Assembly: GCF_007860185.1 (NCBI RefSeq)
Contig: NZ_SJPY01000008.1
Location: 1 to 64,000 of the forward strand
DNA from: Novipirellula aureliae
GTDB lineage: Bacteria > Planctomycetota > Planctomycetia > Pirellulales > Pirellulaceae
Reading direction: 5' to 3'
DNA length: 64,000 nucleotides
Positions within the stretch are counted from its first letter, which is position 1; every line of letters begins with the position of its first letter. This document shows, one piece after another, positions 18,624-28,143 of this stretch. Below the pieces are notes generated by a model. It was not told the origin of the DNA. It was given only the letters and a program-made list of their open reading frames with translations, and did no database searches. The translations under genes and the position numbers were made by a program.

Positions 18624-20428
18624 CAATTTATGACTACATCGTGATCGGTTTTTATCTGGTTTTCATGTTCATGCTGGGGCCGATCTACAAGAGCTTCAGC
18701 AAGACATCGAGTGATTTTTTCCGTGGTGGGGGAGGAATGCTATGGTGGGTCGTGGGCAGTTCCGCATTTATGACAACGTTTACGGCCTGGGCCTTCACCG
18801 CCGGTGCTGCCGAGGCCTACAAAACCGGCACGCTTTTTTTGGTGATCTTCGTCTGCAATATATTATCTCTGGTTTTCTGCTATTTCTTCGTGGTAGCCAA
18901 GTACCGCCAAATGCGGATCATCACCGTTATGGAGGGGGTGCGCAGGCGTTTTGGCAAAACCAGTGAACAGATACTGAGCTGGCTGCTGGTGGTGGTTAAA
19001 GTTCTCTACGGTGGGGCCATGTTGTTTAGCATTGGCGTCTTTATGTCCGCCGTCTTCAACGTGCCCATGCATTACATGATTATTGGACTGGGGACGATCA
19101 TTACCCTGATGACGGTCCTTGGCGGTTCCTGGTCTGCTACGGCTGGTGATTTTGTTCAGATGATTGTGGTGGTCATCATTACGATCATCATGGGTGTTCT
19201 GACACTCGTCGAGGTGGGTGGTGTTGGGGCGTTCCTAGAAATAGTTCCTGCCCGCCATTTCGATTGGACGGAATTTTCCAGACCGAGTGTGTTGGTAATC
19301 TTCATCGTCACGCTCTTTATCAATCAGTGCATCCAAATGAACAGTCTGCTCGAAGGGGCTGCACGTTTTATCTTTGTGAAAGATGCGCCTAGCGCCAAAA
19401 AGGCAGTCTTGGTACAAATGGCCGGCCTGATTCTCCTGCCCTTAATCTGGATCGTGCCCCCGATGATGGCAGCCGTCACGCATCCGAACATCGCCGCAGA
19501 GTTTCCCAGGTTAGACGATGCCACTCAAGCGGCCTATGTTGCCATGGCCATTGACCTACTGCCGGCGGGTCTGTTCGGACTGCTCGTCTGCGGCATCTTT
19601 GCCGCCACGGTGACGTCCTTGAACAGTCAATTGAATGTCATCGGTGGTAGCTTTGTCCGGAATATCTATATCCAAGTGATCCGTCCAGAAGCCTCAGAGA
19701 AAGATCAGATTAAGGTCGGCCGCCTCTTCATGCTGACTTACGGAGCGCTATGGATTCTATTGGGCCTTGGCTTCCAGCAGATGGAAGGGCTGGATCTGTT
19801 CAACCTACTGCTTTTGATAGCGGCCGCGACCGTTCTGCCGCTGACCGCGCCACTGTTTCTAGGGATCTTCTTCAAGAAGACTCCCTCGTGGGCGGGCTGG
19901 AGCACCATGGTCGCCGGTTTTGTGCCAGCGGTGATTTTGGGATTGTTTTTTCAAGTCGAATGGTTTGTCCAGTGGGTTTGGCAGAATCCTAAGATGACGA
20001 CCGGTGACGTCATCGGAATGATCTGGCGGACCGATGATCTGAGTATTCGCGAAATTCTAAATCTGAAGCTTGCGCTGACCACCGGCGTGGTGGCTGCGGT
20101 GAGTACGGGATGGTTCTTCTTCTCCATGTTGTTCTACCGCAAGGACGAGAAACCCTACGTGGATGACGCTGATAAATTCTTCGCTGATATGGAAACCCCG
20201 ATTCAGCCTGAAGAAGCGGAGCTCGGCGACCATGACAATGAAGCCCGCCAGTATCGAGTGTTGGGCAATCTCTGTTTCGGTTACGGTCTCTTTATTCTGC
20301 TCCTGATTTTTGTTCCCAATCCACTTTCCGGGCGGCTGATTGTCTTTTGCTGCGCAGCTATCGTTTCGGCAATTGGTCTTGTACTCAAAGGGCTCAGCAA
20401 GCGAGCGAGTTCGAATGAACACGGTTAA
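18620..20428 (+). CDS. SSS-family sodium/solute symporter
   Basis: A 602-residue, strongly hydrophobic protein with about 13-14 membrane segments and the layout of the solute:sodium symporter family (TC 2.A.21). The N-terminus (YDYIVIGFYLVFMFMLGP, then SSDFFRGGGGMLWWVVGSSAF) is typical. A charged cytoplasmic loop near residues 510-545 separates the final two or three helices. It should import a monosaccharide, uronate or short oligosaccharide using the sodium gradient. It is coupled to the upstream isomerase by a 4-bp overlap. As the only transporter in the cluster, it links the secreted and the cytosolic enzymes. Confidence 0.88.
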   Translation: MTIYDYIVIGFYLVFMFMLGPIYKSFSKTSSDFFRGGGGMLWWVVGSSAFMTTFTAWAFTAGAAEAYKTGTLFLVIFVCNILSLVFCYFFVVAKYRQMRIITVMEGVRRRFGKTSEQILSWLLVVVKVLYGGAMLFSIGVFMSAVFNVPMHYMIIGLGTIITLMTVLGGSWSATAGDFVQMIVVVIITIIMGVLTLVEVGGVGAFLEIVPARHFDWTEFSRPSVLVIFIVTLFINQCIQMNSLLEGAARFIFVKDAPSAKKAVLVQMAGLILLPLIWIVPPMMAAVTHPNIAAEFPRLDDATQAAYVAMAIDLLPAGLFGLLVCGIFAATVTSLNSQLNVIGGSFVRNIYIQVIRPEASEKDQIKVGRLFMLTYGALWILLGLGFQQMEGLDLFNLLLLIAAATVLPLTAPLFLGIFFKKTPSWAGWSTMVAGFVPAVILGLFFQVEWFVQWVWQNPKMTTGDVIGMIWRTDDLSIREILNLKLALTTGVVAAVSTGWFFFSMLFYRKDEKPYVDDADKFFADMETPIQPEEAELGDHDNEARQYRVLGNLCFGYGLFILLLIFVPNPLSGRLIVFCCAAIVSAIGLVLKGLSKRASSNEHG

Positions 20429-20557
20429 CAGTAAAATCGACAATTCGTATTTCAAATACCTTACCGAGCTGCCACCTTCGTCGCCGAGTCGCGATGGCAA
20501 GTTGATGGCTCATGATCTTGAGTGATTGATCAACTCGCGAACGAAAGGCGAAAGAAA

Positions 20558-21964
20558 ATGAAAATGAAAAGAGTTCACTGGATGGTTGCAGTCATGCTGA
20601 TGATGCCACTGATGCTTCATTCCAACCAGATATCCCTGGCGGATGAGCCACGCTTGGCGGATGAGCCTACTCAGGCGGATGGGCCTACTCAGGATGAAAG
20701 AATGGATTGGTGGCGCGACGCTCGATTCGGCATGTTCGTTCATTGGGGCTTGTATGCGATACCAGCGGGGGAACACAAAGGGAATCGGGTGAGAGGGAAC
20801 GCTGAATGGATCATGGATAAACTGGATATTCCCGTAAAGGAATACGAACAGTTTGCCGGCCAGTTCAATCCTGTCAAGTTTGATGCTGATGAGTGGGTGT
20901 CCATCGCGAAAAACGCAGGCATGAAATACATTGTGATTACGACAAAACATCATGACGGTTTTTGTCTGTGGGATTCTGAAATTACCGACTATGACATCAT
21001 GGATGCTTCGCCCTTCAAGCGTGATATCCTGCACGAATTGCAAAACGCGTGTGAAAAGGAGGGGATTCGGCTTTGTTTCTACCATTCGATTGTGGATTGG
21101 CATCACCCGCAGGCACAAGCGCCTCTCTATCCCAACTACAACGCCGGTCAGCGAGATCAAACGGTTTCCAATCCCGCATTTCCCCAGTACTACGATGGCT
21201 ATCTGAAACCACAGGTAAAGGAACTACTGACCCGATATGGAGACGTGGGGGTCATGTGGTTTGATGGTGACTGGATCCCGGACTACACGCGTGAAATGGC
21301 CCGGGACATGCACGACTTCATTCGTGAGACGCAGCCAAACACGATTATCAACAACAGGGTAGACAAGGGCCGAAAAGGCATGGCGGGCATGAACGAAGAA
21401 GGGAACTTCCTTGGTGATTTTGGGACACCAGAAAAGGAAATCCCCGACACTGGCCTGGATGGAGCCGACTGGGAATCATGCCTGACAATGAACAATACAT
21501 GGGGGTTCAAGCGATCCGATGAGAATTGGAAGAGTAAGGAGGTGCTCATCCAAAGCCTGATCGAGATCGTTTCGAAAGGCGGAAATCTGTTGCTCAACGT
21601 GGGGCCGACTGCCGAGGGACTGATCCCGGCCGCCAGTGTTGAAAGGCTGCGGGATATGGGGGCTTGGCTGGCCGTCAATGGAGAAGCCATCTACGCTGCT
21701 AAAGCGAGCCCGTTCAACAAACCGCAGTGGGGACGCTATACCTCAAAGCACGGTCACGTCTATGCACACGTCTTCGATTGGCCCCAGGACGGTCGGCTTC
21801 CGATCGACCCGAGTGTCAAGGTCCAGAAAGCTTGGTTGCTGGCAGGACCAGGTGACGCCCTCGAGATTGAGCATGGTAATGGTGGCGATTCAATCGTGGT
21901 TCCCGAAGAAGCGCCGGACCCAATCGCCACGGTGATTAAGCTGGTACTGGTTGAGAGAGAATAG
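20558..21964 (+). CDS. GH29 alpha-L-fucosidase, secreted, second copy
   Basis: Start at ATG 20558, after GAAAGGCGAAAG. The signal peptide (MAVMLMMPLMLHS region) is followed by a short repetitive linker (ADEP/ADGP units, residues about 28-45) and then the GH29 domain: ARFGMFVHWGLYA, KYIVITTKHHDGFCLW and nucleophile strand GVMWFDGDW (Asp at about residue 236). At 468 residues it lacks the C-terminal extension of the first GH29. The two are clearly different in sequence, so they likely cut different fucosyl linkages. The beta-helix gene starts 7 bp downstream. Confidence 0.9.
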   Translation: MKMKRVHWMVAVMLMMPLMLHSNQISLADEPRLADEPTQADGPTQDERMDWWRDARFGMFVHWGLYAIPAGEHKGNRVRGNAEWIMDKLDIPVKEYEQFAGQFNPVKFDADEWVSIAKNAGMKYIVITTKHHDGFCLWDSEITDYDIMDASPFKRDILHELQNACEKEGIRLCFYHSIVDWHHPQAQAPLYPNYNAGQRDQTVSNPAFPQYYDGYLKPQVKELLTRYGDVGVMWFDGDWIPDYTREMARDMHDFIRETQPNTIINNRVDKGRKGMAGMNEEGNFLGDFGTPEKEIPDTGLDGADWESCLTMNNTWGFKRSDENWKSKEVLIQSLIEIVSKGGNLLLNVGPTAEGLIPAASVERLRDMGAWLAVNGEAIYAAKASPFNKPQWGRYTSKHGHVYAHVFDWPQDGRLPIDPSVKVQKAWLLAGPGDALEIEHGNGGDSIVVPEEAPDPIATVIKLVLVERE

Positions 21965-21970
21965 ACTGCC

Positions 21971-23776
21971 ATGAGCACCACCAACCTAACAACGTCGATG
22001 TTCCTGGCATTTCTCGTGTCGTGGCTTCCCAGTGCGACGACTGGGGCAGAGCCTTGGAGTATTCGTTTTATTGAACCGTCGTCTGCGAATCTTTTCAAAC
22101 CGATCATCACCTCCAGCGGCATCAGGATCGAATCGCTCGGCGCCAATTCGTCCCAGCGGAAGGACCACCCTGAATATGTTTCGCTGCATTATCGATTGTC
22201 TGGAGCCATCACGGCCTTGTCGTTCGACTATGCGCAGACGGGTGACGCGTCCCAGATGCCGGTCCAGTTGCTTGATGTAACCGGTCGGGAACTCTGGCGT
22301 TACGAGGGCCAAGGCGATGCGCCGCAGCGCGTGGAACTCAGCAACCTGACAACGCGGGGCCTGTTGGTCTTTCGTGTCAGCAGGTCTCGAGGCGCGAAGC
22401 TGCTGAAGGGATGGTCACATTCGATTTCAAACGTGTCGGTTACCAAGGACGTCACGGCACCGGTCACCGATGCGGACGGTTTCATTGTGTTGGACGACCT
22501 CGACGAGTTGCGTGGCTATGCCAGTGCGGACAAGTCGATGATCCGGATGAAGCCGGGCGTTTATGAACTCGACACGGCCTTCTTCCGCCACTTTATTGAA
22601 TTCAGCGGCAATGATAACCATTGGGACCTGACGGGCGTCACGATCAGCGCCTCGCTTGACTTGTTCCGCCAATTCGGACGCGATCAAGGAACGGACGGGT
22701 TTTATTGTGTGATTGACGTGACCGGCGACCGGAATGTTTTGGAGGGTCTGACCGTGAAAAATCACGGCGAAGGCTATGGCCTATCCAGCCGCAACAAACT
22801 CTTCAATATCACCGGTTCGGACTGTCTCGTCAGCAACGTGACGGCCCTTACCAGTGGATCAAATCCCTGGGGTTACGGCAGTTTATTTGGCATTGCGGGG
22901 GGAGTGGTCCGCAAAATGAACGGCATTCGTATTGGTCAGCCAGCCAGAAACACGCGGTTGATTGGAAGCCGAGTTCATATGCGCGCGATGGGACATGCGA
23001 TTTTTGTTCAGGGGGCGATCGACACCCTGATCGAAGATTGTCACGTGGATGGCCTGCTAAGACCGACCGACGAGATTCTGGCTGAATCCTCCGGCTACGC
23101 GTTCGAGCAGGGATTCCGAGTTCCCGGTTACGGCGAAGGTGTGCAAATCGGACCAGACCGATTGATCCCGGCGGGCGAAATCGTTTCGCTGAGTGAGGAT
23201 GGCATCCGCATGTATCCGGGCAGCGAGGGTGTGGATTCGGGGGCCTCGATCATTCGGAATTGCACCGTCACGAATATGCGGCGAGGGATTTGTACCGGGC
23301 TTAGCGCTGCGTCTGATAAAGTGATCCATTGTGAGGTCAGAAACTGTATCGCGGCGGGCTTCAACATCGGATCCGGTGACACTCTTGTTGGCTGTGCCGC
23401 CGACGCCAAGTATGCAGAGGCTCTTTGCGTGCCCTATCTGAGTTCTGAAGGCGCGAGAGTTGAACTGGAACTGCTCGACAGTCGTGAAGGAATGGCCAAC
23501 AACCTCGTGGCCAAAATCAATGGGCGCAAACACGACATCACCCTGCGGACATCCGAGCCCGCGTTTGTTCCCAGGGACATGGCGATCGAACTGGCATCGA
23601 AGAACGGCTACGGCAGCTTCCAAAAAGGGAAACGCAGCGCACGTGGTATCACCCTCAACAACCAGACTTCTGCTCGTGTCCTACTGTTTCCTGATGCCAT
23701 CGGTAACACCATCATTAGCCAAGGACCGGTGAGCGATCAGGGCGAAGCGGACAACACGATTCAATTGGGAAGGTAA
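21971..23776 (+). CDS. Secreted right-handed beta-helix protein, possible lyase or hydrolase
   Basis: A 601-residue protein with a signal peptide ending near TTGAEPWS. Residues about 30-150 look like a beta-sandwich domain. From about 170 to 500 the sequence has the repeating N/D/G-rich strand-turn pattern of a right-handed parallel beta-helix (NVLEGLTVKNHGEGYG, CLVSNVTALTSG, SIIRNCTVTNMRRGICTG). Beta-helices host PL6-type lyases, GH28/GH110-type hydrolases and epimerases, but no specific catalytic triad could be assigned. Its place between GH29 and HAD genes suggests action on the same extracellular glycan. Only 3 bp separate it from the next gene. Confidence 0.7.
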   Translation: MSTTNLTTSMFLAFLVSWLPSATTGAEPWSIRFIEPSSANLFKPIITSSGIRIESLGANSSQRKDHPEYVSLHYRLSGAITALSFDYAQTGDASQMPVQLLDVTGRELWRYEGQGDAPQRVELSNLTTRGLLVFRVSRSRGAKLLKGWSHSISNVSVTKDVTAPVTDADGFIVLDDLDELRGYASADKSMIRMKPGVYELDTAFFRHFIEFSGNDNHWDLTGVTISASLDLFRQFGRDQGTDGFYCVIDVTGDRNVLEGLTVKNHGEGYGLSSRNKLFNITGSDCLVSNVTALTSGSNPWGYGSLFGIAGGVVRKMNGIRIGQPARNTRLIGSRVHMRAMGHAIFVQGAIDTLIEDCHVDGLLRPTDEILAESSGYAFEQGFRVPGYGEGVQIGPDRLIPAGEIVSLSEDGIRMYPGSEGVDSGASIIRNCTVTNMRRGICTGLSAASDKVIHCEVRNCIAAGFNIGSGDTLVGCAADAKYAEALCVPYLSSEGARVELELLDSREGMANNLVAKINGRKHDITLRTSEPAFVPRDMAIELASKNGYGSFQKGKRSARGITLNNQTSARVLLFPDAIGNTIISQGPVSDQGEADNTIQLGR

Positions 23777-23779
23777 CGT

Positions 23780-24685
23780 ATGCGGCAATCAACTGAAAAA
23801 TCTCGATTAACAGAGTTCCTACCGGAGCATGCCTTTTTTGTTGGTGTGGATTCGGATGGCTGTGTGTTTGACAACATGGGCATCAAACAGGAGGAGTGTT
23901 TCTGCCCTGCGATGATTGGCTACTTTGGACTGCAACCCGTCGCTCGGGCGGCCCGTCAATGCAAGGTCTTTGCCGATCTGTACAGCAAGACACGCGGCTC
24001 GAACCGGCACATCACGATTGTTCGGATTCTTGAGCAGCTCCTGCCCTCCCATCCGATCGTGACGGAACGAGGATTCATCGTCCCTCAATTTTCGCATTAT
24101 TGCGCTTGGGTCAAAGATCCCAACAGTCTGCTCAGTATTGATGGATTGCGTGAAGCTGCGGATGCGGCAACATCGGACGAAGCCAAACGCGAGTTGAGGC
24201 AAGCCTTAACTTGGAGTCTGCGCGTCGATGAATTGGTTGCCGAGATCGTCAAGGACATCCCGCCGATTCCCGGTGTCCATGAATGTCTAGCTCGCCTGCA
24301 AAACCAAGCGGACATCATGGTCTGTTCGAGCACCCCCATGGAGGCCCTTGAGCGAGAGTGGGGAGAGCACGGGCTCGACGACTATGTGCAGTTGATCGCC
24401 AGCCAGGAAATGGGAACCAAAGCTGAGCATCTGAAGCTGGCTACTCAAGGAAAGTACGAAAAGGATCATGTCTTGATGATCGGTGATGCCCCTGGGGATG
24501 GAAGAGCCGCACAGACCGTCGGGGCACTCTTTTATCCGATCATCCCCGGTCACGAGATGGAAAGTTGGCGCCGTTTGCATGAGGAGGCCATCGAGAAATT
24601 CTTGAGCCAAACGTACGCTGGACAGTACCAACAGAGTCTCATGGATGAGTTTGACGCCTGTTTACCTGATCATCCGCCCTGGTAG
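23780..24685 (+). CDS. HAD-superfamily hydrolase, probable sugar-phosphate phosphatase
   Basis: A 301-residue protein. HAD motif I is DSDGCVFD (nucleophile Asp24 and Asp26), motif II is VCSST, a motif III lysine follows (TKAEHLK or KYEKD), and motif IV is MIGDAPGDGR. An ~140-residue insertion between motifs I and II forms the helical cap. No signal peptide is visible, so it is cytosolic. It follows the beta-helix gene with a 3-bp gap and probably dephosphorylates an intermediate from this glycan; the substrate is unknown. Confidence 0.82.
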   Translation: MRQSTEKSRLTEFLPEHAFFVGVDSDGCVFDNMGIKQEECFCPAMIGYFGLQPVARAARQCKVFADLYSKTRGSNRHITIVRILEQLLPSHPIVTERGFIVPQFSHYCAWVKDPNSLLSIDGLREAADAATSDEAKRELRQALTWSLRVDELVAEIVKDIPPIPGVHECLARLQNQADIMVCSSTPMEALEREWGEHGLDDYVQLIASQEMGTKAEHLKLATQGKYEKDHVLMIGDAPGDGRAAQTVGALFYPIIPGHEMESWRRLHEEAIEKFLSQTYAGQYQQSLMDEFDACLPDHPPW

Positions 24686-24732
24686 TCGGAAAGTCAGGAA
24701 AGAACCAACCAGAGACCCCCTAACCCCTAGAA

Positions 24733-27129
24733 ATGACAACCATGACAATTTTTAGCCGATTCACTTTTACCTTGCTTGTTCTGCTGCATGTCAGCAGCCT
24801 CAACGCCCAAGTCGCCGACGAATTTGGCCGGCGCAGTGGTCACCCCTATTTGCTCTACACCGATGCAAACATCGCCAAACTGAAGGAGCGTGTGCAAAAC
24901 GAACCAATCGTGGCGGAAGCCTGGCGCCGGATCCTCGCGGACGCGGATTCCGCCCTCGCGTCTTCGGCGGACAACGGTGGACAAGGCCGGAGGGGCGGGC
25001 GCGGTAACCGGGGCGGAGGAACCGATGCACTCCTTCTCGCCTACCGGATGACCGGCGAGTTGAAATACGCCGAGCCCGTCAAAGCGACGTTGATGTCCCA
25101 GATGCAGGCTCGTCGCCCCGTCGGCGGCGGAGTATCCAGTGGCGGCAGTCTCATGAAGCGTGATCCTCCTTGGCACGCGGGCCTCGGCTCGGGCAACGCC
25201 CCCGAGGCTTTTGGTATCGCCTACGACACGATCTACGACATGTTGACGCCCGACGAACGCAAGACGCTCGCACACAACCTCGCTGAAAACGGTGTCTTGC
25301 CAGTGCTCAACGATTGGGTGCTCGGCGACAAACGCATCCATGCGCTCGACACGATGGGGCATAACTGGTGGCCCACCGCAGTATTCGGTGCTGGAATCGG
25401 TGCCATGGCGATCATGGACGAAGACCCACGGGCGCTCGACTGGGTACGCCGCGTGCGCGGCGCCTCCGACGAGTGGCTGCGATACGCTGGCAGCGTACTC
25501 GAAAACAAGCCACCCAATTTTGATTCCAAGGGGGCGTTCTACGAGAGCGTCGGCTACTCGGACCTCGGGATCTCGGCCTACCTACCCTTCATGCTCTCGT
25601 GGAACTTGGCGTTTACAGAGCGACTGCCCGAGTCTCCGATCACCAGCCAGATGGGCGAGTGGTTCATCAATACGCTGTACCCCCGATCGGGGCGACCGAT
25701 GGCGGTTGACTTCGGTGACAGCAGTCTGAACTCGAGCGGCGCTCGGTCGGTCATCCTGCTATGGAATGTCGGTTACCGCAAACCTCGTTATCTGTGGTAT
25801 TTGAGCCAGTTCAATTCGGACCTCGCCAACCGTGGGCTGCTCTCGAACTCGCCGCGTGACCTGCTCTTTGCACCCACGCCGGCCGAGATTGCGGCGATCC
25901 CCTCGCAACCCGACCTGCCGACGGCAAAACTTTATGGCGATATTGGCTGGACCATCTTGCGTGATTCCTGGGAAAACGATGCCACCATGCTGGCGATCAA
26001 GTCTGGCTGGACCTGGAACCACTCTTATGCGGATACGGGGACGTTCAGTCTGTTTCACAACGGCCAGTATCTGATCGGAGAAAACGGCCATAGCGGATAT
26101 GGTACCAAGGAGTACGATGGCTATTTCCGTCAGAGTATCGCGCACAACGTCATGACGTTCAACGGCAAAGCGGAAAACCCCGAAGACACCTATTTCGGCT
26201 CGAAATTCCCTGGCACGATGTCACACCTGCTCGACGCCGGCGACCTGCGCTACGTTCTCGCGGACGCGACGGGGCCAACCTCGAACAACTTTATTCGGAA
26301 TTATCGGAGCTTCGTCTGGGTCGGTGACGCCATCTTCATCATCGATGACGTAAAGAGCTTCGAGCCCGGCCAGTTCGAGTTCCTACTCCATCCCAATGCC
26401 GAGGCGACGGCCAAAAGAACCAACCTGGATCTGCGTATTTCGTTGGACAATTCCAGCGTTGTCGTACGACCGCTTTTCCCTGAAACCTTTCCCGAAGGAG
26501 GATTGCCGACAGACTATCCAGAGAATATGCGTCTGGTCGAGAAGCAGGGCTTAACAGGCAACCGCCGCCCAACCACCTATTACGGGTTTGCACCAGCGAA
26601 ACTGACGCGCAGGACGAAGTTCATCACCGCGATCTTGCCTGTCACCGAAGGCGTCGATCTTCCTCAGATTGAACGCCTGAGAGGGATCGAACACATCGGC
26701 GTGCGTGTGCGGCAGAATGCCATGGTGACGGATCTCTACATAAACCTGGAAGCCGACGGAAGCGTCCGCCATCGCAACGCCAATCTGGAAATGCCCAACG
26801 GTTGGGAAACGGACGCTTACCTGCTAGGCATGAGCTATCCTGAAGGTGCCGATCCGAACGATCCCGATGCAATCATTCGCTACATGGTTATCGATGGCAG
26901 CTACCTGCGCCGCGATGGCATCGTTGTGCTCGATTCGCTTTCAAAAGTCTATCTGACGATGTCACCCCAGGGCGACGATTTCGAAGTGCTCCTGCAAGGC
27001 CAGCCAGTCATCAACGCTTTGCTTAGGGCGACGAAGAAACCAGCAGAGGTTCGGCTGAACGGCCAGCTCGTTCACCCGGCCTACAACCAAGAAGCAAAGA
27101 ACCTCTGGCTATCGGTGAAAGCGCCGTAA
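24733..27129 (+). CDS. Secreted heparinase II/III-like polysaccharide lyase
   Basis: A 798-residue protein with a signal peptide ending SSLNAQVADE. An N-terminal helical region is interrupted by a Gly/Arg-rich loop (GGQGRRGGRGNRGGG, about residues 78-95). The alpha/alpha toroid follows (MGHNWWPTAVFGAGIGA, FYESVGYSDLGISAYLPF) and then a Hepar_II/III beta domain from about 400, with SLFHNGQYLIGENGHSGYG and IAHNVMTFNG. It should depolymerise an uronic-acid-containing polymer outside the cytoplasm, complementing the signal-less lyase at 13671. In-frame ATGs at 24733 and 24742 are both possible. Last gene of the cluster. Confidence 0.8.
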   Translation: MTTMTIFSRFTFTLLVLLHVSSLNAQVADEFGRRSGHPYLLYTDANIAKLKERVQNEPIVAEAWRRILADADSALASSADNGGQGRRGGRGNRGGGTDALLLAYRMTGELKYAEPVKATLMSQMQARRPVGGGVSSGGSLMKRDPPWHAGLGSGNAPEAFGIAYDTIYDMLTPDERKTLAHNLAENGVLPVLNDWVLGDKRIHALDTMGHNWWPTAVFGAGIGAMAIMDEDPRALDWVRRVRGASDEWLRYAGSVLENKPPNFDSKGAFYESVGYSDLGISAYLPFMLSWNLAFTERLPESPITSQMGEWFINTLYPRSGRPMAVDFGDSSLNSSGARSVILLWNVGYRKPRYLWYLSQFNSDLANRGLLSNSPRDLLFAPTPAEIAAIPSQPDLPTAKLYGDIGWTILRDSWENDATMLAIKSGWTWNHSYADTGTFSLFHNGQYLIGENGHSGYGTKEYDGYFRQSIAHNVMTFNGKAENPEDTYFGSKFPGTMSHLLDAGDLRYVLADATGPTSNNFIRNYRSFVWVGDAIFIIDDVKSFEPGQFEFLLHPNAEATAKRTNLDLRISLDNSSVVVRPLFPETFPEGGLPTDYPENMRLVEKQGLTGNRRPTTYYGFAPAKLTRRTKFITAILPVTEGVDLPQIERLRGIEHIGVRVRQNAMVTDLYINLEADGSVRHRNANLEMPNGWETDAYLLGMSYPEGADPNDPDAIIRYMVIDGSYLRRDGIVVLDSLSKVYLTMSPQGDDFEVLLQGQPVINALLRATKKPAEVRLNGQLVHPAYNQEAKNLWLSVKAP

Positions 27130-27331
27130 CATGTTGCCCGCAACTTCACGACAAGAGAGGACTAGACCAAGAGTGGGCTGACAACGTTCAATCTGCTCTT
27201 TGTTTGGTCGGGCTGTTTTTCCAGTCATCGTGAATAAAACGTTTGGCTTCAATGCTAGCCCGGATTATTCATTAGCCGTTTTGGCGACAGCCACGGCTGC
27301 GTGATTTGTCGTGTGAACCGTGGCTAACGGC

Positions 27332-27441
27332 CTGCTGATTTAGTCGTTTAACGCTTAGCCGAAGGCGTCAGCTTTTCCATAATCGGTCGCCTATGGCTTG
27401 GCGTTAAACAATAAGTCGAGTCAAACCGATTAAATCGACAG
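27332..27441 (-). repeat. Palindromic element, family B copy 2
   Basis: Reverse-orientation copy of the element at 9800-9909; much of the internal sequence is identical over 60 bp. An 8-bp direct repeat GCTAACGG flanks it (27323-27330 and 27445-27452), consistent with a target-site duplication. Confidence 0.78.
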
Positions 27442-27714
27442 CCCGCTAACGGCAAAACGGCTAATACGCAGACTGTTTTTTCGAGCAATGAACGTAAACG
27501 CTTGAAGGCGTAGACGTTAGCAAAGCAATTTGCAAGCCCATGAATCATCCGGGCTAGCCCGGAGCCCGAAACGCCCCACAGGCCGGAGGCCGACACATCC
27601 TTGCCGGTGGTGTGAGCCACCGGTAGTGGATCACAACCGAATCACAAGCCCGGAGGGCGAAACACCCGCGATGATGTATCGGCCTCCGGCCTTGCAGCGA
27701 CCTAAACGCATTTG

Positions 27715-27790
27715 ATTCGGTGGCTTACACCACCGGCAAGGATATGTCGGCCTCCGGCCTGAAAACAATGCGACGTCGGTCGAGAAGTGC
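27715..27790. repeat. GC-rich dispersed repeat shared with 63693-63770
   Basis: The stretch with GGCCTCCGGCCTGAAAAC and CGACGTCGGTCGAG reappears in reverse complement at 63693-63730, followed in both places by GCCGGTGGCT-type dyads. It has no gene and looks like a dispersed intergenic repeat. Confidence 0.65.
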
Positions 27791-27809
27791 TCGATGGCGT
27801 TCACGTCGT

Positions 27810-27968
27810 CGGCACCGAGCAAAGAGGCCGAAGGAGGAGTCCAAGATCGCATACAGTCGCCGCCATCGTTTCGGCGAAACACCGTTCGCGGTCATCAAGG
27901 TGATGTTCGATCGGCCTCGCTTCTTGCTCCGAGGCATCGAGGGAGTCGAGCAAGAGTGGCAATGGGGA
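27810..27968 (+). pseudogene. C-terminal fragment of an IS1182/IS5-like transposase
   Basis: About 53 residues read ESKIAYSRRHRFGETPFAV, then VMFDRPRFLLRGIEG and EQEWQWG. This matches the end of DDE transposases in which the catalytic Glu region and the RG(I/L)E..EW motif lie close to the C-terminus. Nothing N-terminal remains and the terminal TAYNL-type end is lost. It is a relic marking an old insertion. Confidence 0.55.
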
Positions 27969-28143
27969 TCGCGACTGCCAGCTATCCGATTCGGCTTGGG
28001 GGCCAATCGCGGTGCACGCTGGGCAACCCCATGTGGCAGTCCCTTTTCGAGACGCGCGCAGGTGCGCGCGTATTTCTTTGCTTAATAGCCCTTTCCCCCC
28101 CTGAGTCCGATTTGAAAGCAGCCACAATCACAGGGAGGGTCTT

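Larger units (their letters stand above)
27130..28143. other. 1-kb repeat-rich region after the glycan cluster
   Basis: Contains repeat B copy 2, GC-rich palindromes built on GGCCGGAGGCCGA and GCCGGTGG (27580-27625 and 27715-27765), and a transposase scrap. A long dyad (GACCAAGAG with TTGGTC near 27165-27210 followed by a T-rich stretch) could be the cluster terminator. No intact gene is seen. Confidence 0.6.
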
